A DNA stretch of 64,000 nucleotides, from the NCBI RefSeq assembly GCF_000346465.2, contig NC_034011.1:12169634-12233633 (forward strand), in the 5' to 3' direction. This document shows positions 62,081 to 64,000 of the stretch, one piece after another; position 1 is the first letter of the stretch; every line of letters starts with the position of its first letter. The position numbers and the translations under genes are program-made. The notes below the pieces were generated by a model. It was not told the origin of the DNA. It worked only from the letters and a program-made list of their open reading frames with translations, and searched no databases. The DNA comes from Prunus persica. Its lineage: Eukaryota > Streptophyta > Magnoliopsida > Rosales > Rosaceae.

Positions 62081-63595
62081 CTACTCGAGATCAAAGAATA
62101 TTGATTTCTTCTTCCAACAAACTCTGTCACCATTTTCAACCATATGCAGCACTTCTTCTCCGGTTAATGGCTCGGGAGGTATGCCATATTCAGGTTTCCC
62201 ATTAAAAGCTGCACGTTGCCTCCTATATGGATGATTGATTGGTAACCATTTTCTATGCCCAATGTAACAAATTTTGTGGCCATTTTTCAACCTGTGACTA
62301 GGTGTATCATCGCCGCATATTGGACAAGCTTTATATCCTTTAACAACACAACCAGATAAGTTTCCATAGGCGGGGAAATCATTAATTGTCCACATTAATG
62401 CAGCTCTGAGTGTAAAGTATTCTCCATTATGTGCATCATACACTCCTCTAATCCCAACCCACAAGGATTTTAAATCATCAATCAAAGGCTCCAAGTAGAC
62501 GTCTATATCATTTCCGGGTTGTTTAGGACCGGAAATCAATAAGGTTAACATCATGAACTTTCGTTTCATGCACAGCCATGGAGGGAGATTATATGTAACT
62601 AAGATAACCGGCCAACAACTATATCTGCTACTTAGAGAACTGTGGGGATTGAATCCATCAGATGAAAGAGCCAATCTCAAGTTTCTCGGCTCATTACCAA
62701 ACTCAGGCCATTTATCATCAAGAAGTTTCCAAGACGGGGAATCCGCCGGATGAGACATCTGACCGTCAATTGATTTTCTAGCAGCATGCCACCAAGTCAA
62801 ACTCTTAGCTGTCTCATGTGATTGAAACATCCTTTTAAACCTTGGAATTGGGGGAAAATACCACACCACCTTCGCTGGCACACCCTCTTTCAAGATTGAA
62901 TCTTTGCCTTCCTTCCACCTTGAGATACCACAAGTAGGACAATTAGTTGAATCCTCATACTCCTTCCTATACAAGATGCAATCATTGGGGCATGCGTGCA
63001 TTTTCTCATAACTCAGCCCCAATGCACACAAAGTCTTTTTAGCCTCATACATGGAGGTTGGTATTGTATTTCCTTCTGGAAGCAAATCGCCTTGAAGTAT
63101 CAATAATTCTGTAAAACAGACATCACTCATCCCATGTTTTGCCTTCAAATTATACAACTTCACTAATGCCGATAACTTCGTGTACTTTCTACAACCAGGG
63201 TATACTGGTTGATCTCCATCCCCAATCACATTGGCAAACTCATACGGATCGGAACCAAAATCACCAAAATCATTATCATCCATATCAATTTCTTCAGACA
63301 CAAAACTGTACCTACTATGGCCATCATCTTCTTCAACATTTCTACTAGCATTAGTAGTTGCTTCCCAAGGTTCTCCGTGAAATGTCCAATTCTTATAGCT
63401 TTGGTCAATTCCATTAAAGTATAAGTGATCCCTTATAATTCCAACCCCAAACAACTTCAAATTAACACATTTAACACATGGACAACGGATATGTGTTGTA
63501 GTTAGAAGATTTTCTATAGCAAAGTTCAAAAATGCTTCCACCCCAAATTCATATGCCTTCGATCTTCTATCCGAGTGCATCCATGACTTATCCAT
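62081..63595 (-). CDS. Transposase N-terminal segment: transposase-associated + tnp2 (Transposase_21) domains
   Basis: This is the 504-codon open part of exon 1, ending at the TAG. Residues 1-77 match the zinc-binding transposase-associated domain: MDKSWM, then CPCVKC at 38-43, HLYFNGID, and NWTFHGE. An acidic linker follows (about 88-127, rich in E and D). The tnp2 region begins with KHGMSDVCFTELL (153 onward), then CPNDCILYRKEY (202-213) and CPTCG (219-223), a likely zinc site. It continues through ALSSDGFNP (first conserved acidic residue D313), MWTINDFPAYG (D406, probable second acidic residue) and KACPICGDDTPSHRL (422-436). These motifs are diagnostic for CACTA transposases. If translation stops here, a truncated protein without the DUF4218 and DUF4216 parts results. 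Confidence 0.93.
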   Translation of the reverse strand: MDKSWMHSDRRSKAYEFGVEAFLNFAIENLLTTTHIRCPCVKCVNLKLFGVGIIRDHLYFNGIDQSYKNWTFHGEPWEATTNASRNVEEDDGHSRYSFVSEEIDMDDNDFGDFGSDPYEFANVIGDGDQPVYPGCRKYTKLSALVKLYNLKAKHGMSDVCFTELLILQGDLLPEGNTIPTSMYEAKKTLCALGLSYEKMHACPNDCILYRKEYEDSTNCPTCGISRWKEGKDSILKEGVPAKVVWYFPPIPRFKRMFQSHETAKSLTWWHAARKSIDGQMSHPADSPSWKLLDDKWPEFGNEPRNLRLALSSDGFNPHSSLSSRYSCWPVILVTYNLPPWLCMKRKFMMLTLLISGPKQPGNDIDVYLEPLIDDLKSLWVGIRGVYDAHNGEYFTLRAALMWTINDFPAYGNLSGCVVKGYKACPICGDDTPSHRLKNGHKICYIGHRKWLPINHPYRRQRAAFNGKPEYGIPPEPLTGEEVLHMVENGDRVCWKKKSIFFDLE

Positions 63596-63700
63596 CTCCG
63601 ACACTATAACCTATTATCTATAATAAAGTGAAAATACAGGCAATGACCATCACTATAGCAGATTATACAATGATCTAATCGCAAGTAATACACAACAGAG
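63596..63700 (-). other. Region upstream of transposase start
   Basis: About 100 bases lie between the ATG and the subterminal motif cluster. They are AT-rich with no clear TATA box or coding potential. The promoter or a 5' UTR presumably lies here or within the cluster to the right. I cannot point to a specific site. Confidence 0.5.
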
Positions 63701-63895
63701 ACGACGGGTTTTAAACAAAAACAGACGTATTTGGCATATATAGACGACGGATTTTCAACAGACGTCGTCTATTATAAGTAATACAAACGACGGTTTATGA
63801 AAAAACCGTCGTGTATAAGTAATACAACGACGGTAGTTTAAAAAAACCGTCGTGTAATCGTCGTCGTAAGCCTTAAAATTCGTCGTGTCTCAGTT
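63699..63895. repeat. Subterminal motif cluster on the transposase 5' side
   Basis: This is a dense run of GACGACGG, CCGTCGT and CGTCGTCG motifs like those at the left end. Two clear hairpins: ACGACGGTTT/AAACCGTCGT at 63787-63796 and 63803-63812 (6-base loop), and ACGACGGT/ACCGTCGT at 63827-63834 and 63846-63853 (11-base loop). Each is followed by GTGTAT or GTGTAA, as in the left-end hairpin (GTGTAT). This suggests related protein-binding modules at both ends of the element. Confidence 0.82.
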
Positions 63896-64000
63896 TATTT
63901 TCAAGAACACAAAACCCATTAAGAACACAACATATATATGAAACCAAGCAAGAAACCAACATATACATGAAACCAAGCATGAAAACAATAAATCCATTCC
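63896..64000. repeat. Transposon sequence with short tandem duplication, cut by window end
   Basis: CATATATATGAAACCAAGC is followed 31-32 bases later by CATATACATGAAACCAAGC, each with a GAAAACAA/GAAACCAA-type tail. No coding sequence is visible. The element continues past the window. Confidence 0.6.

Larger units (their letters stand above)
60245..63595 (-). pseudogene. CACTA TNP2-like transposase, three exons, one in-frame stop
   Basis: This encodes the DDE-type transposase that would cut and move the element in the nucleus. Exons are 63595-61182, 61080-60975 and 60889-60245, giving 1054 residues, a usual size for plant CACTA Tnp2 proteins. In order it shows a transposase-associated domain (residues 1-77), a Transposase_21/tnp2 region (~150-430), DUF4218 (~590-760) and DUF4216 (~890-990). 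Both introns have GT/AG ends, and their removal restores continuous family-like sequence. I start at the ATG giving MDKSWM, the usual N-terminus; an upstream in-frame GTG (63604) is not a plausible plant start. The only defect seen is TAG at codon 505, in FFDLE-stop-WKYLPVRH, where relatives as I recall them have an aromatic residue. It is probably a nonsense mutation of a recently intact copy. Readthrough or an error in the assembly is possible. Confidence 0.9.
58637..64000 (-). mobile_element. CACTA (En/Spm-type) DNA transposon, right end outside window
   Basis: Satellite sequence stops within GGAGTCATT and is replaced by ACTACAAAAAAGC, a CACTA-like terminus. GACG/CGTC-rich subterminal DNA follows, and then a minus-strand TNP2-like transposase gene. 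The left end seen here is the 3' end relative to the transposase; the 5' end and second inverted repeat lie beyond base 64000. CACTA elements typically have short terminal inverted repeats, subterminal arrays bound by transposase, and a 3-bp target duplication (here probably CAT or ATT). Only one transposase gene is visible; a TnpA-like second product is not recognised. Confidence 0.92.

Noticed and set aside
61839..62234. Plus-strand frames inside the transposase (60443-60664, 61527-61736, 61839-62234, 62553-62753, 63139-63424)
   Set aside because: They are antisense to clearly conserved transposase domains and have no recognisable product.

Overview
This is plant nuclear DNA, and nearly all of it is one tandem-repeat array. 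Bases 1-58636 are an uninterrupted head-to-tail satellite with a 166-bp monomer, about 350 copies, all in one orientation and moderately AT-rich. Individual monomers differ by scattered substitutions. A 350-bp run of N (50296-50645) lies inside the array. From about 58637 to the window end the sequence is part of a CACTA (En/Spm-type) DNA transposon inserted into the satellite. A CACTA Tnp2 gene with short introns inside a ~166-bp satellite points to a flowering plant and to a centromeric or other heterochromatic array. From memory, a 166-bp centromere-candidate satellite has been reported for Prunus (peach), but I cannot verify that this is the same repeat.

Array layout. Monomers fall into at least two linked haplotypes. 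Type A has ATGATGGG, GTGAC/GTGTC-TTTT, ATGGCTAAAAC and usually TTTCAGAA. Type B has ACGGTGGG, GTGGGTTTT, ATCTCTACAAC and TTTCATAA. A third group (C) has CGTGGGGAGCATCATAC and GGTGGGTGG. They are mixed without one global higher-order period. Instead there are many local multi-monomer duplications, some very recent: a 544-bp block that looks identical at 5-548 and 4592-5135; 6-mer copies at 10.2-11.7 kb; 10-mer copies at 42.0-45.4 kb; overlapping 7-mer and 9-mer copies at 46.4-49.1 kb; a 14-mer spacing at 49.7-53.2 kb; 11/12-mer copies at 55.3-58.6 kb; an identical 141-bp tandem pair at 35.7-36.0 kb; and two identical adjacent monomers at 40.42-40.75 kb. Some blocks recur 25-43 kb apart. A typical monomer carries three short dyad symmetries. 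I see no gene, retroelement or inverted segment in the array.

CACTA element. The left terminus (ACTACAAAAAA at 58637) abuts satellite sequence. The next ~1.5 kb is subterminal DNA rich in ACGACGG/CCGTCGT-type motifs, with hairpins and a ~366-bp imperfect direct duplication. On the minus strand follows one TNP2-like transposase gene (63595 down to 60245). I resolve it into three exons with consensus splice sites, encoding 1054 residues: transposase-associated domain, Transposase_21/tnp2, DUF4218, DUF4216. A single in-frame TAG at codon 505 is the only lesion I see. Upstream of the gene (63.7-63.9 kb) the same hairpin motifs reappear in inverted relationship to the left end. The right terminus lies beyond the window.
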